Shown here one piece after another: positions 1-5,814 of a stretch of DNA of 6,514 nt; position 1 is the first letter of the stretch; each line of letters begins with the position of its first letter. The translations under genes and the position numbers were made by a program. The stretch is from Comamonadaceae bacterium (GTDB lineage Bacteria > Pseudomonadota > Gammaproteobacteria > Burkholderiales > Burkholderiaceae_C): NCBI GenBank assembly GCA_947458345.1, contig CANHBU010000110.1, positions 1-6,514 of the forward strand, read 5' to 3'. The notes under the pieces are model-generated. The model worked only from the letters and a program-made list of their open reading frames with translations. It did no database searches and had not been told where the DNA came from.

Positions 1-199
1 AAGCGGCCGCGTCATTGACATTGAGCATGGCGCCACGGCTGCCGGCGTGGGCGGCCAGCGCCTGACTGATTCGGGCGGCGCCCTCATCGGATGTGGCGGT
101 ACCAATGACGATGAATCCGTCTTGCGCCAACTGGCCCGCGATGGCCGCCCCGATGCCGCGAGACGCTCCGGTGACCAGAGCCACTTGCTTGTCACTCAT
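1..199 (-). CDS. fabG: 3-oxoacyl-ACP reductase FabG, N-terminal 66 residues (cut by window edge)
   Basis: This is the NADPH-dependent beta-ketoacyl-ACP reductase of type II fatty acid synthesis, a cytosolic short-chain dehydrogenase/reductase. The visible part begins MSDKQVALVTGASRGIG. It has the Rossmann cofactor motif TGASRGIG at residues 10-17, then a second strand ending VIGTATSDEGA and a LNVND segment near residues 58-62. All of these align with the start of E. coli FabG. The catalytic Ser-Tyr-Lys lies beyond the left edge and cannot be checked. The ATG (199-197) overlaps the fabD stop codon in an ATGA arrangement, which suggests translational coupling. An AAGGAG at 215-210 lies 10 nt upstream, inside the fabD coding end, and supports this start. 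Family assignment is secure. The FabG role rests on similarity plus position directly after fabD. Confidence 0.95.
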   Translation of the reverse strand, partial: MSDKQVALVTGASRGIGAAIAGQLAQDGFIVIGTATSDEGAARISQALAAHAGSRGAMLNVNDAAA

Positions 200-1149
200 G
201 ATGCGAGCGCTCCTTTGACTTCAGCCAGGGTGGCCGGATCGTACAAGGCCATGCCGGTCAGTTCCGCGTCGATGCGCTTGCACATGCCGGCCAGCACCTT
301 GCCGGGGCCGCATTCGACCAAATGGCTGACGCCGCGCGCTTTGATGGCCTGCACGCACTCGACCCAGCGCACCGGGCCAAAAGCCTGGCGGTACAAGGCA
401 TCGCGAATGCGATCGGCATCGGACTCCAACGCCACGTCGATGTTGTTGACCACCGGGATCTGGGGCGAGCCCAGGGTCAGGGTGGCCAGTTTTTCACGCA
501 GCTTCTCGGCCGCCGGCCTCATCAAGCTGGAGTGAAATGGCGCCGATACCGGCAGCGGCAAGGCACGCTTGGCGCCCAGGCCCTTGAGCACCTCGCAGGC
601 CTTATCAACAGCGGCCTTGCTGCCGGCGATCACCGTCTGCGCGGCATCATTGAAGTTCACCGCCTCGACCACCTCGGCACTGCCCGCGTCGAAACTCGCT
701 TGCGCCTGGGCACAGCCTTCTATCACCTTGGCCGCATCCAGACCCAAGATGGCCGCCATCGCGCCCACCCCCACCGGCACGGCTTCTTGCATGGCTGCCG
801 CACGCAGTCGCACCAGCGGCGTAGCCTGCGCCAGGGTCAGCACGCCGGCGGCGACCAAAGCGCTGTACTCACCCAGCGAGTGACCGGCCACCACAGCCGG
901 CGGCGCTCCGCCCTCGGCCAGCCAGGCCCGGTAGGCGGCCACGCCGGCCACCAGCATCACGGGCTGGGTGTTGGTGGTCAGCGCCAGGGCTTCCTTGGGG
1001 CCTTCTTTAATGAGTTGACCCAGGTCCTCACCCAGGGCGTCGCTGGCCTCTTGCAGGGTCTGGCGCACGGCCGGGTGGTCGCCCCAGGCCTCAAGCATGC
1101 CTACCGATTGCGAGCCTTGGCCTGGAAATACAAATGCAAATGTCGTCAT
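196..1149 (-). CDS. fabD: Malonyl-CoA:ACP transacylase FabD
   Basis: This protein moves malonyl from CoA to acyl carrier protein, supplying the extender unit for fatty acid elongation in the cytosol. It has 317 residues, close to the 309 of E. coli FabD. The N-terminus FAFVFPGQGSQ carries the oxyanion-hole Gln11. The nucleophile elbow GHSLGEYSALVAAG puts the catalytic Ser at residue 91. Arg116 in the VRLRAAAMQEAVP stretch is the expected malonate carboxylate ligand, and His206 in PVSAPFHSSLM is the expected catalytic base. VNFN (164-167) and the late GPGKVLAGMCKRI segment are also typical. The ATG start at 1149 gives the family's usual MT-FAFVFPGQG beginning, but I see no clear Shine-Dalgarno in the 44-bp gap to fabH. 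It is transcribed with fabH upstream and overlaps fabG by 4 bp downstream. All key residues are present. Confidence 0.97.
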   Translation of the reverse strand: MTTFAFVFPGQGSQSVGMLEAWGDHPAVRQTLQEASDALGEDLGQLIKEGPKEALALTTNTQPVMLVAGVAAYRAWLAEGGAPPAVVAGHSLGEYSALVAAGVLTLAQATPLVRLRAAAMQEAVPVGVGAMAAILGLDAAKVIEGCAQAQASFDAGSAEVVEAVNFNDAAQTVIAGSKAAVDKACEVLKGLGAKRALPLPVSAPFHSSLMRPAAEKLREKLATLTLGSPQIPVVNNIDVALESDADRIRDALYRQAFGPVRWVECVQAIKARGVSHLVECGPGKVLAGMCKRIDAELTGMALYDPATLAEVKGALAS

Positions 1150-1193
1150 GGGCTGGGTTAGAGATGAATCAATACGGGACAGTGCTAAGGATC

Positions 1194-2171
1194 TCAGTAC
1201 TTGAGCAGGACCGACCCCCAGGTAAAGCCACCGCCCACACCCTCAAGCATGAGGATCTGCCCGGGCTGGATGCGCCCGTCGCGCACCGCGACGTCGAGGG
1301 CCAGGGGAATGGAGGCGGCCGAGGTGTTGCCATGCTGGTCGACCGTCACCACCACCTTGTCCAGTGGCATCTTGAGCTTGCGGGCTGTGCTCTGCATGAT
1401 GCGGATGTTGGCCTGGTGCGGAATCAGCCAGTCAATGTCGGTGTCCTGCAAACCGGCCTTGGCCAGGCTGGCGCGGGCGGTGTCTTCGAGCACGCCGACG
1501 GCCAGCTTGAACACCGCCTGCCCGTCCATCTTGAGCACCGGATCGCCCAGGACCGAGCCGCCAGAGACATGACCGGGCACGCAAAGAATGTCGCGGTGCT
1601 TGCCATCGGCATGAATGTCGGTGGCCAAGATGCCGGGCTGATCGGCCGCCTCCAGCACCACCGCCCCCGCACCGTCGCCAAACAAGACGCAGGTCGTGCG
1701 GTCCTTGAAGTCCAGGATGCGGCTAAAGACCTCGGCACCAATGACCAGCGCCGTCTGCACCGAGCCGGCGCGAATCATGGCATCGGCCACCGTCAGGGCA
1801 TACACAAAGCCGCTGCACACCGCTTGAACATCAAAAGCAGGGCAACCCGCGATGCCCAATTTGTGCTGCACCATGGTCGCCGTCGAAGGAAACACCATGT
1901 CAGGTGTGGAGGTCGCCACGATGATCAGATCGACCTCTTGCGCCTGCCTGCCGGCTGCGGCCAGCGCCTGCCGGGCGGCCTGGGCGGCCAGGTCGCTGCT
2001 GCCGACCCCTGCGTCGACAAAGTGGCGTGCCCGAATGCCGGTGCGCTCGACGATCCACTCGTCCGAGGTCTCAATGCCCTGCGCGGCCAGCTCGACGGCC
2101 AAGTCCGCATTGCTCAGGCGGCGTGGTGGCAGGCAGCTGCCCGTGCCCGTGATACGACAAAAACGGCTCAT
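1194..2171 (-). CDS. fabH: Beta-ketoacyl-ACP synthase III FabH
   Basis: FabH condenses acetyl-CoA with malonyl-ACP to start each fatty acid chain and is a feedback point for chain initiation. The protein has 325 residues, within the usual range of about 310-335. The thiolase-fold catalytic triad is complete: Cys119 in [12 protein letters not shown], His252 in [10 protein letters not shown], and Asn282 in [11 protein letters not shown]. The early segment [16 protein letters not shown] (35-50) and the [11 protein letters not shown] glycine-rich loop (164-174) are also family hallmarks. The ATG at 2171 is the only sensible start, since no in-frame start codon lies in the sequence just before it. 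A clear Shine-Dalgarno is missing. It sits 60 bp after plsX and 44 bp before fabD on the same strand, the order seen in many Proteobacteria. Acyl primer preference cannot be read from these motifs. Confidence 0.97.
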   Translation of the reverse strand: MSRFCRITGTGSCLPPRRLSNADLAVELAAQGIETSDEWIVERTGIRARHFVDAGVGSSDLAAQAARQALAAAGRQAQEVDLIIVATSTPDMVFPSTATMVQHKLGIAGCPAFDVQAVCSGFVYALTVADAMIRAGSVQTALVIGAEVFSRILDFKDRTTCVLFGDGAGAVVLEAADQPGILATDIHADGKHRDILCVPGHVSGGSVLGDPVLKMDGQAVFKLAVGVLEDTARASLAKAGLQDTDIDWLIPHQANIRIMQSTARKLKMPLDKVVVTVDQHGNTSAASIPLALDVAVRDGRIQPGQILMLEGVGGGFTWGSVLLKY

Positions 2172-2231
2172 GCGTTTGGCTCTGTACTCAGTCGGGGGGA
2201 TCTCATCAGGAGAAGTTCGGTACCAGTTGAC

Positions 2232-3302
2232 TCAGGCCCCAAGCGCCGCATCCGCCGGCTCAGCTGCTGCGGGCGCATCGAGCAAAGCTGCAGCATGTGC
2301 GATGCGCTGGCGCACCTTGTCGAGCAGACCGTGCTGAGCCGCATCATAAGCCCGAGACAAGGCTGCCTCGAAGGCCAACTCATCGGCCGACCCATGGCTC
2401 TTGAACACCAGACCGCGAAGTCCAAGCAAAGCCGCGCCGTTGTATCGACGATGGTCAACTCGTTTTTTAAACGAATTTAAAACAGGAAGAGCAACGATAG
2501 CCGCAATTTTCGTGAAGATATTGCGAGAAAACTCTTCCTTGATAAAGTCCCCGATCATTTTCGCCAAGCCTTCACTGGCTTTCAGGGCCACATTCCCGAC
2601 GAAACCGTCGCAGACCACGATATCGGTCGTCCCCTTGAAAACATCGTTGCCTTCGACATTCCCATAAAAATTCAAATGGCCCAAATTGGCAGCAGATCGA
2701 AGCAAATCGCCAGCTTTTTTGATGACTTCGCTGCCTTTGATCACTTCTTCGCCAATATTGAGCAAGCCGACAGTGGGCGATTCCCGACCCGACGTTGCCG
2801 ACACCAGGGCCGAGCCCATGACCGCAAACTGCAGCAGGTGCTCGGGGCTGCAGTCCACATTGGCGCCGAGATCGAGCACGGTGGTCGCCCCGCCCGAGGC
2901 ATTGGGCAGCTGCGTGGCGATGGCCGGGCGGTCAATGCCGTCCAGGGTTTTGAGCACATAGCGGGCAATGGCCATCAGCGCGCCGGTGTTGCCGGCCGAC
3001 AAGGCCACATCAGCCCGACCGTCCTTGACCTGCTCGATGGCCAGGCGCATCGAGGAGTTTTTCTTGCGGCGCAAGGCGATCTCAATCGGATCGTCCATGC
3101 CGACCACCTCCTGCGCGGCCACCGCCTGACAACGCGGGTGACCGGCCAATGAGGCCCAGGCAGGCTGGGCTTGCATGGCCTCGGGCAGACCGACCAGCAC
3201 GAGACAAACCTGCTCGTGCTTTTGAAGAAAACTCAGGCACGCCGCGAGCGTCACTGGGGCACCCCAGTCCCCGCCCATCACGTCCACAGCAATGCGGATC
3301 AT
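2232..3302 (-). CDS. plsX: Phosphate acyltransferase PlsX
   Basis: PlsX converts acyl-ACP and phosphate to acyl-phosphate, the donor used by PlsY to start phospholipid synthesis. It is a peripheral membrane enzyme in characterised bacteria. The ATG at 3302 starts [16 protein letters not shown], matching the family N-terminus, and gives 356 residues, the same as E. coli PlsX. A TTG at 3338 would add 12 residues but lies in the U-rich tail of a hairpin, so I reject it. Family blocks are [10 protein letters not shown] (101-110), [10 protein letters not shown] (142-151), LLNIGEE (180-186), [13 protein letters not shown] (229-241) and [11 protein letters not shown] (287-297). The C-terminus ends in a short Ala-rich tail. 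About 300 bp of the 3' half is far more AT-rich than the rest (see separate entry). The ribosome binding site is weak. Confidence 0.97.
   Translation of the reverse strand: MIRIAVDVMGGDWGAPVTLAACLSFLQKHEQVCLVLVGLPEAMQAQPAWASLAGHPRCQAVAAQEVVGMDDPIEIALRRKKNSSMRLAIEQVKDGRADVALSAGNTGALMAIARYVLKTLDGIDRPAIATQLPNASGGATTVLDLGANVDCSPEHLLQFAVMGSALVSATSGRESPTVGLLNIGEEVIKGSEVIKKAGDLLRSAANLGHLNFYGNVEGNDVFKGTTDIVVCDGFVGNVALKASEGLAKMIGDFIKEEFSRNIFTKIAAIVALPVLNSFKKRVDHRRYNGAALLGLRGLVFKSHGSADELAFEAALSRAYDAAQHGLLDKVRQRIAHAAALLDAPAAAEPADAALGA
2405..2760. other. AT-rich segment with deviant codon use inside plsX
   Basis: By hand count, positions 2461-2760 have 135 G or C in 300 bases (45%), while 2221-2280 has 42 of 60 and 2881-2940 has 45 of 60. 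The reading frame stays intact and encodes about residues 181-300 of PlsX. Codons rarely chosen elsewhere in the window appear here, such as TTA, AAA, CGA, GTT, CTT, CCT, TTT and AAT. The shift is therefore partly synonymous and not only due to amino acid content. Edges are approximate: 2401-2460 is intermediate (33 of 60), and 2761-2820 has already recovered (41 of 60). Confidence 0.8.
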
Positions 3303-3335
3303 TTCTTCGCGCCGGTGCAAAACATTGACGGCAGA

Positions 3336-3369
3336 CAAAACAAAGGCCCGCAGGGTCAGTGCGGGCCTT
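3336..3369 (-). terminator. Hairpin with U-rich tail between rpmF and plsX (terminator or attenuator)
   Basis: A perfect 10-bp inverted repeat (3343-3352 and 3360-3369, AAGGCCCGCA against TGCGGGCCTT) encloses a 7-nt loop. Read on the minus strand, the stem is followed by TTTGTTTTGTCTG, a U-rich but interrupted tail. It starts 17 nt after the rpmF stop and lies 41 nt before the plsX ATG. The geometry fits intrinsic termination for minus-strand transcripts. On the plus strand no U tract follows. Since plsX and the fab genes continue on the same strand with no obvious promoter between, partial read-through is the likely outcome, lowering plsX-fab expression relative to rpmF. Confidence 0.75.
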
Positions 3370-3385
3370 GAATCTGCCAGATCAA

Positions 3386-3568
3386 TCAGGCTTCGGACTT
3401 GGTCTTGAGAACCTTGCGACCGCGGTAAAAACCGTTGGGGCTGATGTGATGGCGCAGGTGCGTCTCACCGGTGGTCGGCTCGACCGCGATGCCAGGCACG
3501 CTCAGCGCGTTGTGCGAGCGGTGCATGCCGCGCTTGGACGGTGACTTTTTGTTTTGCTGAACGGCCAT
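3386..3568 (-). CDS. rpmF: 50S ribosomal protein L32
   Basis: This is a small basic protein of the large ribosomal subunit. The 60-residue product starts [20 protein letters not shown] and contains [18 protein letters not shown] near residues 37-54. It is close to E. coli L32 (57 aa) along its whole length. There are no CxxC pairs, so this is the zinc-free form. The ATG at 3568 is fixed by a strong AAGGAG (3580-3575) 6 nt upstream and by the conserved N-terminus. The frame stays open upstream to a TTG at 3763, but that extension has no similarity to L32. The gene follows a promoter and a long leader and is followed by a hairpin, so it can be expressed as a short message or together with plsX and the fab genes. 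Confidence 0.97.
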   Translation of the reverse strand: MAVQQNKKSPSKRGMHRSHNALSVPGIAVEPTTGETHLRHHISPNGFYRGRKVLKTKSEA

Positions 3569-3574
3569 GGTCCG

Positions 3575-3580
3575 CTCCTT
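3575..3580 (-). promoter_or_regulatory. Strong ribosome binding site of rpmF
   Basis: AAGGAG on the minus strand, 6 nt before the rpmF ATG. It is the best Shine-Dalgarno in the minus-strand cluster and decides the rpmF start. A CCTTC at 3615-3611 in the leader is complementary to the GAAGG at 3581-3577 that covers this site, so occlusion is conceivable. With only 5 bp it is weak. Confidence 0.85.
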
Positions 3581-3636
3581 CAGTGATCGGTGGTTGAAAA
3601 TCTGCGCTTGGAAGGCTCGAGGCGCTGTACGGCCCA

Positions 3637-3706
3637 GAGGCAAGGCGCTGCCGCCACACCCAGACCCACATTTAGACCCAGACGGCCTTGCCGCCACCCT
3701 TGCCTC
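3637..3706 (-). repeat. 9-bp inverted repeat enclosing short direct repeats in the rpmF leader
   Basis: Arms at 3637-3645 (GAGGCAAGG on the plus strand) and 3698-3706 (CCTTGCCTC) match perfectly. Flanking bases do not extend the pairing. Between the arms, ACCCAGAC occurs at 3658-3665 and 3676-3683 on the plus strand (18-nt period), and AGACCCA occurs at 3662-3668 and 3674-3680. This could form a long stem-loop in the leader RNA. Confidence 0.6.
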
Positions 3707-3764
3707 AACGCTCGCCCCGCCGCCAAGGCTGGGAATCACCTCAGCCCAAAGCGCGAAAACCAAG

Positions 3765-3794
3765 ATTATAGCCCGCCCCCTGATCTGGGGCCAA
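3765..3794 (-). promoter_or_regulatory. Sigma-70-type promoter for rpmF-plsX-fab genes
   Basis: On the minus strand a perfect -10 hexamer TATAAT lies at 3770-3765. An 18-bp spacer separates it from TTGGCC at 3794-3789, which matches the -35 consensus TTGACA at four of six positions. The context GGGCTATAATC stands out in an otherwise GC-rich gap. Predicted start of transcription is near 3758. It points at rpmF and would bypass yceD, giving the ribosomal and lipid genes their own promoter. Confidence 0.75.
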
Positions 3795-3802
3795 GCGAGA
3801 TC

Positions 3803-3828
3803 GCACGAAGGCCGTACGCAGACCGTGC
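3803..3828. promoter_or_regulatory. Interrupted palindrome upstream of the rpmF promoter, possible operator
   Basis: GCACG (3803-3807) and CGTGC (3824-3828) are perfect inverted arms. The 6-bp palindrome CGTACG (3813-3818) sits exactly at their common centre, giving GCACG-N5-CGTACG-N5-CGTGC. The site ends 8 bp upstream of the -35 element, a plausible place for an activator or repressor dimer. No regulator is recognised from it, and chance occurrence in GC-rich DNA is possible. Confidence 0.35.
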
Positions 3829-3876
3829 ATCGGCCGCCCCAGCCCAGTGCGCCGCCCCGATTCAGGGCGTCTTGGC

Positions 3877-4398
3877 TTAGGGGGACTTGTTCTTGAGCCC
3901 AGCCAGCACCCCAAAAGGATTGGGCTTCTTGCTCGGCCGATCGAGCACGGGGGAGCTGTCGGGGCAGGTCTCGTGCATGGGCACCAGGGGCAAATCAAGC
4001 AAGAGCTCGTCTTCGAGCAAATTGAGCAGGTCGAACTGCGACTGCATCACCAGCAGGTCTTCCTCGCAGTCGTCGTCTTCGGCCAGCGCCACCTCCTCGC
4101 TTTCGACAAAGCGAAACCAGCGATCGATCTGGACCGTCTCGAGCACCGGCGCGAGACAGCGCTGGCAGCCCAAAGGCAACTGGGCCTGGGCCTGCAGATG
4201 CAACCACAGTTGGGCGCTCGCCCCTGCCGCTTGGCGCCACTGCAGTTGTGCCTGCCAGGCAATCGGCGGGGCGGGGCAGACTTCGAGCTCCTCGAGCAGC
4301 CGGCCGAGCTCACCGACCTCGGTCTGACCGGCCAGGCTCAGGCCTTGGGGCGCCACGGCCGGCAGGTTAAGTACACGCGCAGAAGGATCCAGGGCCAT
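3877..4398 (-). CDS. yceD: YceD (DUF177) family protein, large-subunit rRNA accumulation factor
   Basis: This is a DUF177/YceD family protein. The family is associated with 23S rRNA accumulation and large-subunit biogenesis, but no biochemical activity is established. From the ATG at 4398 the product has 173 residues, the same length as E. coli YceD. Visible family marks are the CQRC pair (Cys78 and Cys81), an acidic region with DDDCEED (108-114), the block [15 protein letters not shown] (129-143) and the C-terminal [12 protein letters not shown] (158-169). The two Cys with Cys145 might bind a metal, which is inference. The frame remains open to 4473, but using that start would overlap the divergent maf gene and add non-homologous residues. 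It precedes rpmF by 308 bp, a wider gap than in E. coli as I remember it. No Shine-Dalgarno is seen. Confidence 0.9.
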   Translation of the reverse strand: MALDPSARVLNLPAVAPQGLSLAGQTEVGELGRLLEELEVCPAPPIAWQAQLQWRQAAGASAQLWLHLQAQAQLPLGCQRCLAPVLETVQIDRWFRFVESEEVALAEDDDCEEDLLVMQSQFDLLNLLEDELLLDLPLVPMHETCPDSSPVLDRPSKKPNPFGVLAGLKNKSP

Positions 4399-4424
4399 GG
4401 CCGGCAGTGTAAGACAATCATGCC
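4399..4424. promoter_or_regulatory. 26-bp divergent spacer between yceD and maf with -10-like hexamers on both strands
   Basis: The two ATG codons are only 26 bp apart and neither has a Shine-Dalgarno. On the minus strand TACACT (4411-4406) lies 7 nt before the yceD ATG. On the plus strand GACAAT (4413-4418) lies 6 nt before the maf ATG. Both match TATAAT at four of six positions. That spacing would put transcription starts at or next to the start codons, as in leaderless messages. No convincing -35 is seen for either. Confidence 0.3.
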
Positions 4425-5024
4425 ATGGACCCGCTTGCCCCCAGTGCGCAACGCCCGCTGATCTTGGCGTCAACCTCGCGCTACCGGCGCGAGTTGCTCG
4501 AGCGCCTGAGGCTGAACTTCAGCACCGTGGCCCCTGAAGTCGACGAAACGCCGCTGCCGGCGGAGGCACCCGCCGTGCTCGCGCAGCGCCTGGCACTGGC
4601 CAAGGCGCAGGCGGTGGCGCGGCTGCATCCGCAGGCGCTGGTGATCGGCTCGGACCAGGTGGCTGACTTGCAGGGCCAGTGCCTGGGCAAACCGGGCGAC
4701 CACGACAAGGCGGTGGCGCAGCTGCGTGCCATGCGGGGACGCGAGGTGATTTTTCAGACGGCGGTGGCGCTGGTCGCGCCGGGCCTGGTGCTGCAGGAGC
4801 TGGCACAGGTGCGGGTGCAATTTCGGGATCTGGCCGATGAGGAGATCGAACGCTACTTGCGCGCGGAACAGCCCTACGACTGTGCCGGCAGCGCCAAGAG
4901 CGAGGGCTTGGGCATTGCGCTGCTGGATGCGATCGACAGTGACGATCCCACCGCTCTAATCGGCCTGCCCCTGATCCGCACCTGCCGCCTGCTGCGCCAG
5001 GCCGGCTGGGCAAACCTGCCTTGA
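4425..5024 (+). CDS. maf: Maf/YceF-type nucleoside triphosphate pyrophosphatase
   Basis: Maf-family proteins hydrolyse non-canonical or modified nucleoside triphosphates to monophosphates. This one resembles the YceF branch, which in E. coli acts on 7-methyl-GTP. The product has 199 residues. Motifs in order are LILASTSRYRRELL (12-25, phosphate-binding loop), PEVDET (37-42), GSDQV (75-79, Asp77 the expected catalytic base), GKPGD (88-92), AGSAKSEGLGI (154-164, Lys158 and Glu160) and DPTALIGLPLI (174-184). The SDQ form, rather than ADT, and the downstream AGS-KSEG block fit YceF more than the dTTP/UTP pyrophosphatase branch YhdE. Linkage to yceD, as in E. coli, supports this too. The ATG at 4425 gives the expected short N-terminus but has no Shine-Dalgarno. 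The next gene starts 10 bp after the stop. Confidence 0.93.
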   Translation: MDPLAPSAQRPLILASTSRYRRELLERLRLNFSTVAPEVDETPLPAEAPAVLAQRLALAKAQAVARLHPQALVIGSDQVADLQGQCLGKPGDHDKAVAQLRAMRGREVIFQTAVALVAPGLVLQELAQVRVQFRDLADEEIERYLRAEQPYDCAGSAKSEGLGIALLDAIDSDDPTALIGLPLIRTCRLLRQAGWANLP

Positions 5025-5026
5025 GG
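5023..5026 (+). promoter_or_regulatory. Ribosome binding site overlapping the maf stop codon
   Basis: GAGG at 5023-5026 overlaps the maf TGA (5022-5024) and lies 8 nt before a TTG at 5035. It supports the TTG as the real start of the downstream gene and suggests coupled translation of the pair. Confidence 0.6.
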
Positions 5027-5034
5027 CCCGCCCG

Positions 5035-5802
5035 TTGAGTCGCGGCACGCTCTACCTGGTGCCCTCGCCGCTGGACTTTGGCTGCGAGCCGCAGACGCCC
5101 CTGCAAGAGGTCATGCCTGAGGGCACGCTGGCGGTGGCGGCCCGCCTGAGCCACTGGATCAGCGAAAACGCCCGCAGCACGCGCGCCTATCTCAAGCGCA
5201 TCGATGCGTGCCACCGCTTGGCCTTGCCGATCCAGGCGCTGCAGATTCAGGAGCTGCCGCGCGAGCTGCACAAAAAAGGTGACCACGACGGGCGGTTCGA
5301 TGCACGCGCACTGCTCGCGCCCGCTCTGGCGGGGCAGGACATGGGCCTGGTGTCTGAAGCGGGCATGCCGGCCATAGCCGACCCGGGCGCGTCAGTGGTG
5401 CGGGCCGCGCACGAACTGGGCCTGCCGGTGGCCCCCCTGACCGGGCCCGTCTCCCTCATGCTGGCGCTGGCGGCCAGCGGTCTGAACGGACAGAACTTTG
5501 CCTTTGTCGGCTACTTGCCGCAAGACGCGGGTGAACGCACGCAGCGGATCCGCGAGCTCGAATCGCTGGCCCTGAAAACAGGGCAAACGCAAATTTTCAT
5601 TGAAACGCCCTACCGCAACACAGCCTTGCTGAGCGCTTTGCTGCAAACCATGAATGGCAACACGCGGCTTGCGCTGAGCTGCGGCCTCACGCTGGAGGCA
5701 GCCTGGTCACGCAGCGCGCTGGTCAGCGCCTGGAAAAGCCGGCGTGATGAGAAACCGGCGCCACCGCTGGGCCTGCCCGCGGTGTTTTGCATCGGGCGCT
5801 AA
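5035..5802 (+). CDS. SAM-dependent methyltransferase, tetrapyrrole methylase (RsmI-like) family
   Basis: This 255-residue protein has the tetrapyrrole methylase fold related to RsmI, which 2'-O-methylates C1402 of 16S rRNA. Matching segments are GTLYLVPSPLD (4-14), EAGMPAIADPGASVVRAA (108-125, RsmI has DAG-P-I-DPG), LTGPVSLMLALAASGLNGQNFAFVGYLP (starting at 135) and a late strand LALSCGLTLEA. It lacks the VPTPIGN start and the EDTR motif of true RsmI, having NARSTRAYLK at 45-54 instead. It is also shorter than the 286 residues of E. coli RsmI. It is probably a paralogue whose substrate is unknown to me. The TTG start at 5035 is backed by GAGG 8 nt upstream and by the family-like N-terminus, with no in-frame ATG nearby. 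It forms a two-gene unit with maf and converges on the peptidase gene, 12 bp apart. Confidence 0.85.
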   Translation: MSRGTLYLVPSPLDFGCEPQTPLQEVMPEGTLAVAARLSHWISENARSTRAYLKRIDACHRLALPIQALQIQELPRELHKKGDHDGRFDARALLAPALAGQDMGLVSEAGMPAIADPGASVVRAAHELGLPVAPLTGPVSLMLALAASGLNGQNFAFVGYLPQDAGERTQRIRELESLALKTGQTQIFIETPYRNTALLSALLQTMNGNTRLALSCGLTLEAAWSRSALVSAWKSRRDEKPAPPLGLPAVFCIGR

Positions 5803-5814
5803 GGCCTGCCGACT

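Larger units (their letters stand above)
3569..3758 (-). promoter_or_regulatory. Predicted long 5' leader of the rpmF-plsX-fab transcript
   Basis: If transcription starts about 7 nt after the TATAAT at 3770-3765, the rpmF message has an untranslated leader of about 190 nt. On the minus strand it holds a perfect 9-bp inverted repeat (GAGGCAAGG at 3706-3698 pairing with CCTTGCCTC at 3645-3637) enclosing 52 nt. It also has a 5-bp stem (arms 3742-3746 and 3727-3731), two copies of GTCTGGGT (3683-3676 and 3665-3658) and two copies of GTGGCGGCA. I recognise no known riboswitch or ribosomal-protein leader. The leader exists only if the promoter call is right. Confidence 0.5.

Noticed and set aside
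322..1161. 279-codon open frame on the plus strand opposite fabD
   Set aside because: Antisense shadow of fabD, with low-complexity composition, no family motif and no convincing ribosome binding site.
1134..2480. 448-codon open frame on the plus strand opposite fabH and the end of plsX
   Set aside because: It is entirely antisense to two well-supported enzymes. The translation is rich in His, Arg, Gly and Gln with no recognisable domain, which is the usual shadow frame in GC-rich DNA.
3303..3338. 12-residue N-terminal extension of PlsX from a TTG at 3338
   Set aside because: The TTG sits in the U-rich tail of the hairpin after rpmF, and the ATG at 3302 gives the conserved family N-terminus and exact usual length.
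3386..3763. N-terminally extended rpmF starting at a TTG at 3763
   Set aside because: The extra 65 residues have no similarity to L32, the TTG lies between the -10 and the predicted transcription start, and a strong Shine-Dalgarno marks the ATG at 3568.
3853..3869. Hairpin (CGCCC/GGGCG, 7-nt loop) just after the yceD stop as a terminator
   Set aside because: Only 5 bp of stem and no U-rich tract on the minus strand after it. Such short GC pairings are expected by chance here.
4399..4473. 25-residue N-terminal extension of YceD
   Set aside because: It would overlap the start of the divergent maf gene, and the added residues do not resemble the family. The ATG at 4398 gives the usual 173 residues.
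4519..5286. 255-codon minus-strand frame opposite maf and the methyltransferase gene
   Set aside because: Pro-, Ala- and Arg-rich shadow translation crossing two real genes on the other strand, with no motif support.
5803..5814. Bidirectional terminator between the convergent methyltransferase and peptidase genes
   Set aside because: The gap is 12 bp with no inverted repeat or T tract that I can see.
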